Positions 5,268 to 12,234 of a DNA stretch of 12,240 nucleotides are shown here, in pieces (within the stretch, counting starts at the first letter, position 1; every line of letters starts with the position of its first letter). The DNA is from Dehalococcoidia bacterium (GTDB lineage: Bacteria > Chloroflexota > Dehalococcoidia > SM23-28-2 > RBG-16-64-32), in NCBI GenBank assembly GCA_030690405.1, contig JAUYGU010000142.1:1-12240 (forward strand), read 5' to 3'. The notes beneath the pieces were generated by a model. The model saw nothing but the letters and a program-made list of their open reading frames with translations. It had not been told where the DNA came from and searched no databases. The position numbers and the translations under genes were made by a program.

Positions 5268-7589
5268 TTGGAGCCAATCCGCTGTAGCCCTCCCTTTGGC
5301 CGCCGGTGGCAAGGAAGCAGAGTCGCGTTCTTGTTCGCCCTTGTCGCCGGCGGCGCTCTCTACCTGCTGGTGTGCGCCTGGCCCCAGATACGTCAGCACC
5401 GTGGGCGCGCAGAACCGCGTCCGTCCGGAGTGCCGGCGGGAAAACTTAAGCGAAGAGCATCGATCGTTTTTGACCTGTGGCCGCGAGTCGCCACGCGCTG
5501 GCCACTGGCCGTACTCACGCTGGCAGCGTCTCTGCTGGCCGCCTCCGGCGGTCTGTACGCCGCGGGCCATGGCGGATATGGTGACGCCTTCACCGTACCC
5601 GGCGCCGAATCGCAGGAACTGATCGATCTCTTGAAGGACCGCTTCCCCACGCGATCTGGAGACTCCGCTTACGTGGTCATCCACGTGCCCACGGGCGTGC
5701 AGGACGATGAGGTCGCTGGCCGGGTGGAGGCGCTGCGCAGGGAACTGCAGCAACTGCCTCAAGTGGTTGCCGCTTCGTCTCCCTATGAAACGCCGGGCCA
5801 GATATCACCCGACGGTTCCATCGCCCTCATCTCCGTCCAGTACGAAGAACCGTCGTCTCAACTGGACAGGTCGGTGATAGAGAGGATGGTGAACGTTGCC
5901 AAAGTAGCAAACGCGCCCGGCTTTCAGGTGGAGGCCGGGGGCGCGCCGCTGCGCCGCATCGAGATGCAGCCGCCCGGCACCTCTGAGATCGTGGGGCTCG
6001 TGGCCGCGGTAGTCATCCTGCTCCTTGCCTTCGGGTCCATCGTGGCCATGGGTGTGCCTGTCGTTTCAGCCATGATCGCCCTGGTCTCCGGCTTCTTCCT
6101 GGTAGGGGTTGCAGCCAGGTTCTTCGCGTTGCCTTCTTTCACGCCCCAGTTCGCCGGCATGATCGGAATCGGCGTCGGCATCGACTACGCCCTCCTCATC
6201 GTTACGCGCTTCCGCGAGGGTCTGGGCCGAGGCTTGTCGGTCGCTCAGTCCGTCGCTACGGCAGCCCGCACGGCCGGCCGCTCCGTCCTCTTCGCCGGCT
6301 TCACCGTTGTCATCGCCCTCCTCGGCCTCTGGTCCGCAGGCATCCCCGCCATCGGATACGTCGGCACCGCCGCCTCCCTCGTTGTCGCGCTCGCCGTCCT
6401 CGTGGCCGTATTCGTCCTCCCGGCGCTCCTGCGGATCGCTGGTACGAACATCGACCGCTGGCAGCTGCCCCTGCTGAGTGCGCCTGTCCACGAGAGCGAG
6501 ACGGGTGTTGCATACCGATGGAGCCGCATCGTGCAACGCTATCCCATACCGTGCCTTGTGCTGTCGTTGGTGCTGCTGCTGTTGATGGCCGCCCCACTGC
6601 TGGACATGCGGTTGGGCTCGTCCGATGCCGGCAACAACCCGGAATCGCTCACCTCCCGCCGCGCATACGATTTGCTGGCGCAGGGGTTCGGCACCGGCTT
6701 CAACGGCCCTATCCTGCTGGGGTTCAGCGTTGATGACGGGGACACGCGGGCGATAGAGGAGCTACCGGTCGTTCTGAAGGACACGAGGGGGGTGGCGCAG
6801 GTCACGCCGCCCACATTCAACGACGACCGCTCCACCGCCGTAATCACTCTGATCCCCGCGACGGCTCCCCAGGACGAGGAGACGGTCGAGCTGGTGCACC
6901 GCCTGCGAGCCGATCTGAAGGGGATGTTCGCTGGGACGAACGTGCACCCGCTCGTAGGTGGCCCCACGGCGCTCTTCATAGACATCGGGACGAAGGTGGC
7001 GGCCAGGATGCCCTTGTTTTTCGGCGCCGTGATCGGCCTCAGCTTCCTTGTGCTGCTCATCCTGTTCCGATCGCTGGTGGTGGCCGTGAAGGCCGCCATC
7101 ATGAATCTCCTCTCTATCGGCGCTTCCTTCGGCATCCTGGTGGCGATCTTTCAGTGGGGCTGGCTCGGCGACATCGTCGGCGTCTACCGGGAAGGCCCTA
7201 TCGAATCCTTCATGCCGATGATGCTTTTCGCGGTCCTCTTCGGACTGTCCATGGACTACGAAGTCTTCCTGGTGAGCAGGATCCGCGAGGAGTATCTCAA
7301 AACGGGGGACAACGCGGAGGCGGTAGCCCGAGGGCTGTCCGTCACCAGCCGCGTAATCTCCGCTGCGGCTGCGATCATGATTGCCGTTTTCCTGGCCTTC
7401 GCGATAAGCGACCTGCGAATCGTCAAGGAGTTCGGCATGGGCCTCGCCGCCGCCATCTTCGTCGACGCCACTCTTGTCCGTCTCGTGCTCGTCCCGGCCG
7501 TGATGCAGGTGATGGGCAATTTCAACTGGTGGTGCCCGCGCTGGCTCGACCGACTGATTCCAAGGCTGGAGATCGAGTCGGCGGACTGA
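5268..7589 (+). CDS. MMPL/RND family membrane transporter
   Basis: A 773-residue integral membrane protein of the MMPL family, proton-driven exporters of lipids and other hydrophobic compounds. The usual plan is visible: TM1 (about 76-98), an extracytoplasmic domain (100-238), five helices (240-390), TM7 (427-446), a second extracytoplasmic domain (447-580) and five more helices (582-745). The paired Asp-Tyr motifs of the proton path are present as GIGVGIDYALLIVTRF (301-316, Asp306-Tyr307) and FGLSMDYEVFLVSRI (658-672, Asp663-Tyr664). The chosen start is TTG 5268 behind AAAGG; it adds an unusual hydrophobic segment at 18-38. A GTG at 5430 would remove it but has a poorer ribosome site. PlsC follows 22 nt downstream, so the pair probably shares a transcript. 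Confidence 0.93.
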   Translation: MEPIRCSPPFGRRWQGSRVAFLFALVAGGALYLLVCAWPQIRQHRGRAEPRPSGVPAGKLKRRASIVFDLWPRVATRWPLAVLTLAASLLAASGGLYAAGHGGYGDAFTVPGAESQELIDLLKDRFPTRSGDSAYVVIHVPTGVQDDEVAGRVEALRRELQQLPQVVAASSPYETPGQISPDGSIALISVQYEEPSSQLDRSVIERMVNVAKVANAPGFQVEAGGAPLRRIEMQPPGTSEIVGLVAAVVILLLAFGSIVAMGVPVVSAMIALVSGFFLVGVAARFFALPSFTPQFAGMIGIGVGIDYALLIVTRFREGLGRGLSVAQSVATAARTAGRSVLFAGFTVVIALLGLWSAGIPAIGYVGTAASLVVALAVLVAVFVLPALLRIAGTNIDRWQLPLLSAPVHESETGVAYRWSRIVQRYPIPCLVLSLVLLLLMAAPLLDMRLGSSDAGNNPESLTSRRAYDLLAQGFGTGFNGPILLGFSVDDGDTRAIEELPVVLKDTRGVAQVTPPTFNDDRSTAVITLIPATAPQDEETVELVHRLRADLKGMFAGTNVHPLVGGPTALFIDIGTKVAARMPLFFGAVIGLSFLVLLILFRSLVVAVKAAIMNLLSIGASFGILVAIFQWGWLGDIVGVYREGPIESFMPMMLFAVLFGLSMDYEVFLVSRIREEYLKTGDNAEAVARGLSVTSRVISAAAAIMIAVFLAFAISDLRIVKEFGMGLAAAIFVDATLVRLVLVPAVMQVMGNFNWWCPRWLDRLIPRLEIESAD

Positions 7590-7611
7590 GCAGAGGCTGG
7601 AGGGGTATTTG

Positions 7612-8241
7612 ATGAGGTGGACCTTCATTGGATTGGCTGTCCTCTTTATTCAGGCCTACCTCAAGGCGAAATCGAGCAAACTGGTGGTGCAGGGTAGGGA
7701 GAACCTGCCGGCGCGGCCCGGTTACATACTGGCGGCAAACCACCTCAGCTACATCGACCCGTTGGTGATGTGGATAGGCATGGGCCCAACGATCAGCTTC
7801 TGGATGAAAACGGACATATGTCTTCGCCCCCTCGATCCCGTGCTGGTCCTCCCGTGCCGGGTTCTCTTCCGGGTAATACCCGTAGACCGGAAGAGACCGA
7901 ATCTCCAAACTCTCGTCCGCCAATCGAGATCCGCGTTGCGCCACGGTTGGGTCGGCGTTTTCCCCGAGGGGACCCGCAACCGTGATGATTGCCCGACCCT
8001 TCAGAAAGGATTTGCTGGCGTCACAGTGCTGGCGAGGCGGACAGGAGCGCCCCTTATACCCGTCGCTATCCAGGGGACAACCGGATTTGCCAACCCGTTT
8101 TCGCCGCGAGGTCGAACTATCACAATAGTTGTCGGTAAGCCCTTCACTCTGCCTGAGGGAGGGAGTCGAGAAGACGATACCAGGAAGATCTTTGAGGCAA
8201 TCGCCGCGCTGCTCCCACAGCGGCGGCAAGGTGTCCCCTAG
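7612..8241 (+). CDS. plsC: 1-acyl-sn-glycerol-3-phosphate acyltransferase (PlsC-like)
   Basis: A 209-residue PlsC/LPLAT acyltransferase, which transfers an acyl chain to a lysophosphatidic acid or related lipid at the membrane. The catalytic HX4D block is NHLSYIDP (His44, Asp49). The substrate-binding block is FPEGTRNRD (117-125). The IPVDRKR and PLIPVAI blocks are also present. One hydrophobic stretch at residues 4-17 may anchor it. I chose ATG 7612, with GGAGG about 8 nt upstream, over the TTG one codon earlier. It follows the MMPL gene by 22 nt and both probably answer to the TetR operator, which suggests acylation of the lipid that the exporter moves. Confidence 0.94.
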   Translation: MRWTFIGLAVLFIQAYLKAKSSKLVVQGRENLPARPGYILAANHLSYIDPLVMWIGMGPTISFWMKTDICLRPLDPVLVLPCRVLFRVIPVDRKRPNLQTLVRQSRSALRHGWVGVFPEGTRNRDDCPTLQKGFAGVTVLARRTGAPLIPVAIQGTTGFANPFSPRGRTITIVVGKPFTLPEGGSREDDTRKIFEAIAALLPQRRQGVP

Positions 8242-8245
8242 ACTG

Positions 8246-8276
8246 GCGGAGTATACTTCTCTGAACTATACTCCGC
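8246..8276. terminator. Hairpin after plsC, possible terminator
   Basis: A perfect 10-bp stem (GCGGAGTATA at 8246-8255, reverse complement at 8267-8276) with an 11-nt loop starts 5 nt after the plsC stop. There is no U-run, so it may act as a weak or factor-assisted terminator or as an mRNA 3' end stabiliser. Confidence 0.5.
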
Positions 8277-8503
8277 TGGCGCGTGCTCCATCTCGCCTGG
8301 GCACGGGCGGTGGGACAACGCGCAACGCTTTTCGTAATGCGTTCGTGCGGAGTGGGCGTCCCCGCCAGACAGAAATGTTAGGGCTCTCAGCAATTGGTCA
8401 CAAGTTGGTCACCAATTTGGTGACCAACACTGGCACCGGGCGGCACGGGATGGGATGGCGGGGCTCGATCTCAGATACGAGATGGGCCTAGAATCGACAT
8501 AAC
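8277..8503. other. Gene-free spacer with inverted repeats
   Basis: No coding region is supported. It contains an 11-bp perfect inverted repeat GTTGGTCACCA (8404-8414) / TGGTGACCAAC (8418-8428), a smaller ATCTC..GAGAT hairpin around 8469-8484, and the left copy of a direct repeat found again beyond the tRNA. These structures resemble recombinase-binding arms more than gene-regulatory sites. Confidence 0.5.
8391..8414. repeat. Left copy of 24-nt direct repeat flanking tRNA-Sec
   Basis: CAATTGGTCACAAGTTGGTC and the next four bases recur at 8668-8691 with three mismatches in 24 positions. The unit itself contains TTGGTCAC twice. The copies bracket the tRNA-Sec-like gene. This is compatible with integrase arm sites or an attachment-site remnant, but no integrase gene is visible. 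Confidence 0.65.
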
Positions 8504-8595
8504 GGGAGCGCCTGGGACGGCCTGCACCGAACTTCAAAACCGCAGTGGGGCGGTGTACCGTCCCGGGTGGGTTCGACTCCCATGCACTCCCGCCA
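8504..8595 (+). tRNA. selC: tRNA-Sec (UCA) gene, atypical 5' half
   Basis: The 3' part is a strong match to bacterial selenocysteine tRNA: anticodon loop CTTCAAA (8532-8538, UCA at 8534-8536), a long variable arm with stem GGGGCGG/CCGTCCC (8547-8553, 8558-8564), a T arm GTGGG-TTCGACT-CCCAT, an 8-nt acceptor strand, G discriminator and encoded CCA. The 8+5 bp acceptor/T layout is the bacterial tRNA-Sec form, with one C-A mismatch (8509/8586). The D arm (TGGGA/CTGCA) and the 5' anticodon strand (CCGAA opposite ACCGC) pair badly, and this part is about 4 nt shorter than in E. coli. It may be a decayed copy, a sequence error or an unusual fold. It would insert selenocysteine at UGA if functional; no selABD genes are in the window. 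Confidence 0.72.
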
Positions 8596-8611
8596 AATAC
8601 GAATCGTATCT

Positions 8612-8656
8612 AGCGAGGGCACTGGCTTCAGAGCCTCCACCCCTCGCTTATTGTTT
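8612..8656 (+). terminator. Probable terminator after tRNA-Sec
   Basis: The arms AGCGAGGG (8612-8619) and CCCTCGCT (8641-8648) enclose an inner GGCT-TCAG-AGCC hairpin and are followed by TATTGTTT. The long stem and T-rich end 17 nt past the tRNA fit an intrinsic terminator. Confidence 0.6.
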
Positions 8657-8667
8657 ATCACCATCAA

Positions 8668-8691
8668 CAATTGGTCACAAAATGGTCGCCA
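8668..8691. repeat. Right copy of 24-nt direct repeat flanking tRNA-Sec
   Basis: CAATTGGTCACAAAATGGTC plus four bases, 21 of 24 identical to 8391-8414 and in the same orientation. It lies just beyond the putative tRNA terminator. Confidence 0.65.
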
Positions 8692-8777
8692 GGGGATCTC
8701 TCATAGATGAGCCTGCATGCCTCGGTGGCGTTTTGAGTTGTCGTCTATACTGCGGGACAGAATGGGGGCGAGGAACG

Positions 8778-9188
8778 GTGCTCTGCCCATCGTGCAGTCA
8801 CGAAAATCGCCACGACGCCCAGTTCTGCGACCGATGCGCGGCTGAACTCGGGCCGATCTGTCCCGCTTGCCAGACGCAGAACGACTGTCGCCGTTGTCGG
8901 GATCCACTCGCGTCTGAGCCTGTCACGGTTACCGCTCGCACGCCCACGACAGCGTCTTCACCGGCACTGCCCGTCTCTTTCGCCGGCGGCCGCTATCAGT
9001 TCCAACGCTTCCTGGGCGAGGGCAGGGGTGGCGAGGCTGACGCCCGCAGCGGCCTCTACTCCCTGGGCTGCGTGCTCACCGGCTGCACAAATATCAGGGT
9101 CGTGAGGGAGTTCTCAGGTGTGCAGGGTGGGACTAACCTTGCGATTGGAAGGTCGCGGCTCTGGAGCTTGCATCTTCTCCAGGCTTAG
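8778..9188 (+). pseudogene. Remnant of a zinc-ribbon Ser/Thr protein kinase
   Basis: From GTG 8778 (GAGGA upstream; a TATACT -10-like box at 8746-8751) the frame starts with a double zinc ribbon: CPSC..CDRC, then a shortened CPAC..CRRC. An Ala/Thr/Pro linker follows, then the beginning of a protein kinase domain, RYQFQRFLGEGRGGE. It jumps directly to DARSGLYSLGCVLTG, which matches the helix-F region of such kinases (usually SDLYSLGC..). The VAIK Lys, HRD and DFG motifs are gone, a loss of roughly 150 or more residues without a frame break. The last 35 codons look unrelated and overlap the converging Hsp20-domain gene. It cannot be an active kinase; only the zinc ribbons might still fold. Confidence 0.75.
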
Positions 9189-10085
9189 CGCAAGTACGCC
9201 GTTGGTGTAAGTCCTTGTCAGCGTGCTGGGGATCACTTCCGCCGGCAGAGCAATCTCCTCGCGAAACCTCTCCTCCGATCTCTCGACGGAGAGGATGAGC
9301 CTGTCCTTACTCACTTCTAGGGCGATGTCTTCTTCTCTCACCCCCGCTAGGTCCGCGACAACGAAGACCCGGTCGCCCTCATCGAACAGGTCCAGCGGCA
9401 ACCCCGCTCCCGCTCCTTCCTCGACCCGTGCTGAGGCAGCGACCCACCAGCTGAACAGCACCGTCTCCCCGGTCACCCAGTCGATCTTGCGCTGATGAAA
9501 TGCCAGCAACGCACCGCCGATCATTCTCTCGGCGGTCGGGTTTATGATGCCCCTTATCTTCAGCAGGACGTCCATATGGGTGGGCGCCCCTATCAGCTCA
9601 GCTAGCTCGTTGATGGTGGCGTGCCGGTTGGCCCAGAGGTAATCGACTATCTCCCTGCTCTGGGGATCCAGCTCCTGTATGACCTTATCGACGGCAGCCT
9701 GGTCGATCTCGAATAGCGTCATCTCATACAGCTTCTGCCGCCACAGCTCCAGGTCGGGCACGATTATGAACGCCTTCGCCGGCCTCACCGCCCTGTAGCC
9801 TACCGCGATGACATCCTTCTCCCTGCCCGCCGCAAACCGCTGCTTCTCCACTGCGATGCTTCCCACGTCCTTCAGCGGCGTCTGGAACACGACGCGTGTC
9901 GGCACCGAGAAGATCAGCCTCTCGCGGGTCAGGTGCAGGTGACCGATCCTCCAGGCCGAGCGTATGTTGTTGCGATAGCCACCCTGCGAGCGGAGGACGA
10001 TATCCTCATCGCCTGCCAGGGGCGGTTGCCGAGGGCGGCCACGCTGGCCCATCGGCGGCGCCAGACGTCCCTGAGCGTGCCTCAC
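9114..10085 (-). CDS. PH/GRAM-like, helical and Hsp20 multidomain protein
   Basis: A 323-residue protein with three apparent parts. Residues 26-120 look like a PH/GRAM-type beta domain (RIGHLHLTRERLIFSVPTRV, then paired strands and a closing helix, WRQKLYEM). Residues 125-215 are helical with a winged-helix flavour (SREIVDYLWANRHATINELA). Residues 229-304 are an alpha-crystallin/Hsp20 domain (VFVVADLAGVREEDIALEVS, then NGVLALSLEK). The IXI tail typical of Hsp20 oligomers is missing. The GTG start at 10085 overlaps the Hsp70 stop as GTGA, with GAGGGG 7 nt upstream. Gas-vesicle clusters often contain an Hsp20-type GvpH, so a role as holdase for hydrophobic Gvp shell protein is plausible. The N-terminal domain might tether it to a membrane or shell. 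The fusion of these parts is unfamiliar to me. Confidence 0.88.
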   Translation of the reverse strand: MRHAQGRLAPPMGQRGRPRQPPLAGDEDIVLRSQGGYRNNIRSAWRIGHLHLTRERLIFSVPTRVVFQTPLKDVGSIAVEKQRFAAGREKDVIAVGYRAVRPAKAFIIVPDLELWRQKLYEMTLFEIDQAAVDKVIQELDPQSREIVDYLWANRHATINELAELIGAPTHMDVLLKIRGIINPTAERMIGGALLAFHQRKIDWVTGETVLFSWWVAASARVEEGAGAGLPLDLFDEGDRVFVVADLAGVREEDIALEVSKDRLILSVERSEERFREEIALPAEVIPSTLTRTYTNGVLALSLEKMQAPEPRPSNRKVSPTLHT

Positions 10086-11941
10086 CTGTCGGCCCCTCGC
10101 TCGACGTAGGCGAGTCGCTCCTGGCCACGCGTCACGGCCTTCGCTTCGCGGTGCAGCGCCTTCACCAGCTTCTCCAGCTCCTCCGTTCTTGTCTTCAGTT
10201 CCTCGCTGTCGCCGCCGGCTAAGGCGACCTGTACTTGGAGTATCCCCCGTTCGACCTCGTCGGCCAGGAACGGGTCGGCATCATCCCTGCCCTCTTCGAT
10301 GACTTGTCGGGCCGCCCGGACCATGTTGTCGGCCCTGATACCTGTTTCCACCTTCTGGCGCCGTCTCTGATCCTCCTCCGCGTATCTCGCAGCTTCCTGA
10401 ATCATGCGGCCCATCTCCTCGCCGGGCAGACCGTAAAAGCGGGGGCTGATTCGCAATTCCCGCAAGCTGTCAGAGTACAGATCATGGGCGGACACGTGCA
10501 GGATGCCGTTGGCATCGATATCGAACGCCACCTCCACGCGGGACTCTCCCCGCGAGGCCGCCGGCACGCCGGCCAGTTCGAATCTGTCCAGCGTCATGTC
10601 ATCGATGGCCATCTCCCGCTCGCCCTGCAACACGTGGAGGTCCATGGACATCTGGCCATCGGCGGCGTTGGTGAAGACCTGACTGTGGGACACCGGAACG
10701 GCGGTATTCCTCTGGATGATCTTCGTGAAGATTCCACCCTGGGTCTCTATTCCCAGGGATAGGGGGGTCACGTTGATCAGCGCCTTCCCTTGAATCTCCC
10801 CGGTCAGGATGCCCGCCTGGATGGCCGCCCCCATGGCCACCGCTTCGTCAGGGTGGATGTCTCCGTACGGTTCCTTGTCCAGGAGTTCCCTGAGGAGTTC
10901 TCGCATGGCAGGCATCCTGGTCGATCCACCCACGAGGATCACACGATCGATGTCCCGCGGCCGCAGCCCGGCGTCGGCGAGCGCCTGCTTCGTAGGGCCT
11001 ATCATCTTCAGCCGCAGGTCCTCCGTTAGCTCTTCGAACTTCGCCCTCGTGAGCACCGTCTCCCAGTGCTGGGGGTTGCCATCGCCGGCGTTGAGATACG
11101 GTATCCTGATGCGCGTGCTCTCCGTATCGCTGAGTTGGATCTTGGCTGCCTCCGCCGCCTCCTTGAGTCTTTGCAGCGCCGACTTGTCCTCGCGAAGGTC
11201 AACTCCACGTTGCCAGCGAAACTCGCCGGCCAGGTGTTCCACTATTCGCTGGTCGTAGTCGTCTCCCCCCAGCCAGGTGTTACCGTTCACCGCCTTGACC
11301 TCGAACAGGCCGTCACCCAGATCCAGGATGGAGACATCGAAGGTTCCGCCGCCCAGGTCCCAGACCAGGACGGTGTGGACGTCCTCTATGTCCAGGCCGT
11401 AGGCGAGCGCTGCAGCCGTGGGTTCGTCGATTATCCTCAGCGCTTCGATGCCAGCGATGGCGGCCGCATCGACCGTCGCCTGGCGCTGGCTGACGTTGAA
11501 GTAGGCGGGGACGCTAATCACGGCTTTCTCCACCTTCTCGCCCAGATAGCTTTCAGCGTCCGCCTTTACCTTCCGGAGGATCATCGCCGAGATCTCTTCC
11601 GGCGTGTACTCCCTGCCGCCGATCCTGACCCAGAAGTCCGATCCCATGCGCCTCTTGATCTGGCGGATGATCTCCCGGTCGTCGCCGGCGCTGTCGAAGT
11701 CCAGGTAGTTGCGCCGCCCCATCCGCCTCTTGATGGAGAAGATGGTGCCGTCTGGGTTGGCGACGGCTTGCAACCTGGCCATCTGGCCCACCAGCCGGCT
11801 TCCATCCCTGAGAAAGCCGACCACCGACGGCGTCAGGCTACCGCCCTCGGCGTTCGGTATGACCACGGGTCGGCCGCGCTCCAGGTAGGCCGCGGCCGAG
11901 TAGGTGGTCCCTAGATCAATACCGATCGCTTTTGGCTTCAC
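10082..11941 (-). CDS. dnaK: Hsp70 family chaperone (DnaK paralog)
   Basis: A 619-residue Hsp70 with a complete ATPase domain: GIDLGTTYS (7-15), DLGGGTFDVSILDLGDG (195-211), VILVGGSTRMP (334-344). The substrate-binding beta domain begins at NVTPLSLGIET (390-400) and an alpha-helical lid runs to the end. Oddities: the interdomain linker, VLLLD in E. coli DnaK, reads KALIN here, so the key Asp (Asp393) is Asn390; and IKRRMG occurs twice (70-75 and 95-100) where most relatives have one copy, implying about 25 extra residues. No DnaJ or GrpE gene adjoins. GTG start 11941 overlaps the gas-vesicle gene stop (GTGA), and the stop overlaps the Hsp20-domain gene. This is probably a specialised paralog dedicated to its operon rather than the housekeeping DnaK. 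Confidence 0.95.
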   Translation of the reverse strand: MKPKAIGIDLGTTYSAAAYLERGRPVVIPNAEGGSLTPSVVGFLRDGSRLVGQMARLQAVANPDGTIFSIKRRMGRRNYLDFDSAGDDREIIRQIKRRMGSDFWVRIGGREYTPEEISAMILRKVKADAESYLGEKVEKAVISVPAYFNVSQRQATVDAAAIAGIEALRIIDEPTAAALAYGLDIEDVHTVLVWDLGGGTFDVSILDLGDGLFEVKAVNGNTWLGGDDYDQRIVEHLAGEFRWQRGVDLREDKSALQRLKEAAEAAKIQLSDTESTRIRIPYLNAGDGNPQHWETVLTRAKFEELTEDLRLKMIGPTKQALADAGLRPRDIDRVILVGGSTRMPAMRELLRELLDKEPYGDIHPDEAVAMGAAIQAGILTGEIQGKALINVTPLSLGIETQGGIFTKIIQRNTAVPVSHSQVFTNAADGQMSMDLHVLQGEREMAIDDMTLDRFELAGVPAASRGESRVEVAFDIDANGILHVSAHDLYSDSLRELRISPRFYGLPGEEMGRMIQEAARYAEEDQRRRQKVETGIRADNMVRAARQVIEEGRDDADPFLADEVERGILQVQVALAGGDSEELKTRTEELEKLVKALHREAKAVTRGQERLAYVERGADR

Positions 11942-12234
11942 TGTCTCGCCCGCGGGCAGAAAACGCCTGCTTCCACCAAGCCATCGCCATTACCAGAAGC
12001 GACGGTCACCGCCCTTTCCCCTCTCTTCTCTCGCTCCCAGGCGCGAACCCGCTGGTCCCAGTCCTGCATCATGCCGTATTGGAGCATCGTCTCCATCCCC
12101 GCCAGAGCGGCCCTCAGGTTGATCCCGATGAGGGGCACGCCCGCAACAGAGACGATGATGTCTGCGTAGAGCACCAGCCCTTTGTCCAGGACTCTGTCCA
12201 GAAGGTCGACAAGGGTCGCGCGGGAATCTCGCAC
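11938..12234 (-). CDS. Gas vesicle protein, GvpA/GvpJ/GvpM family
   Basis: A protein of about 98 residues. Residues 8-54 match the GvpA-type shell fold: LVDLLDRVLDKGLVLYADII, then VSVAGVPLIGINLRAALAGM and ETMLQYG. The helix-strand-strand-helix pattern and the DRVLDKG turn are hallmarks. A charged stretch (DWDQRVRAWEREKRGE) and a 30-residue tail follow, longer than in the main shell protein GvpA, which favours a minor GvpJ/GvpM/GvpS-type component. The start is GTG 12234-12232; the frame stays open to the window edge, so a longer N-terminus is possible. The stop overlaps the Hsp70 start by 4 nt. Other gvp genes (gvpF/L, gvpN, gvpK) should lie beyond the right edge. Confidence 0.88.
   Translation of the reverse strand: MRDSRATLVDLLDRVLDKGLVLYADIIVSVAGVPLIGINLRAALAGMETMLQYGMMQDWDQRVRAWEREKRGERAVTVASGNGDGLVEAGVFCPRARQ

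Noticed and set aside
6762..7628. Minus-strand open frame of about 288 codons under the MMPL gene
   Set aside because: Charged low-complexity antisense of a membrane protein; the plus strand has full MMPL motifs.
8129..8491. Plus-strand frame covering the plsC end and the repeat-rich spacer
   Set aside because: Mostly out of frame with plsC, then runs through inverted repeats; no start signal or domain.
8488..8670. Minus-strand 60-codon frame across the tRNA-Sec region
   Set aside because: The MGVEPTRDG-type peptide is the familiar artefact of reading a tRNA gene backwards.
8391..8691. CRISPR array
   Set aside because: Only two repeat copies, about 250 bp apart with a tRNA-like gene between them, and no cas genes.
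11066..11914. Plus-strand open frame of about 280 codons opposite the Hsp70 gene
   Set aside because: Antisense shadow in GC-rich DNA with no recognisable domain.
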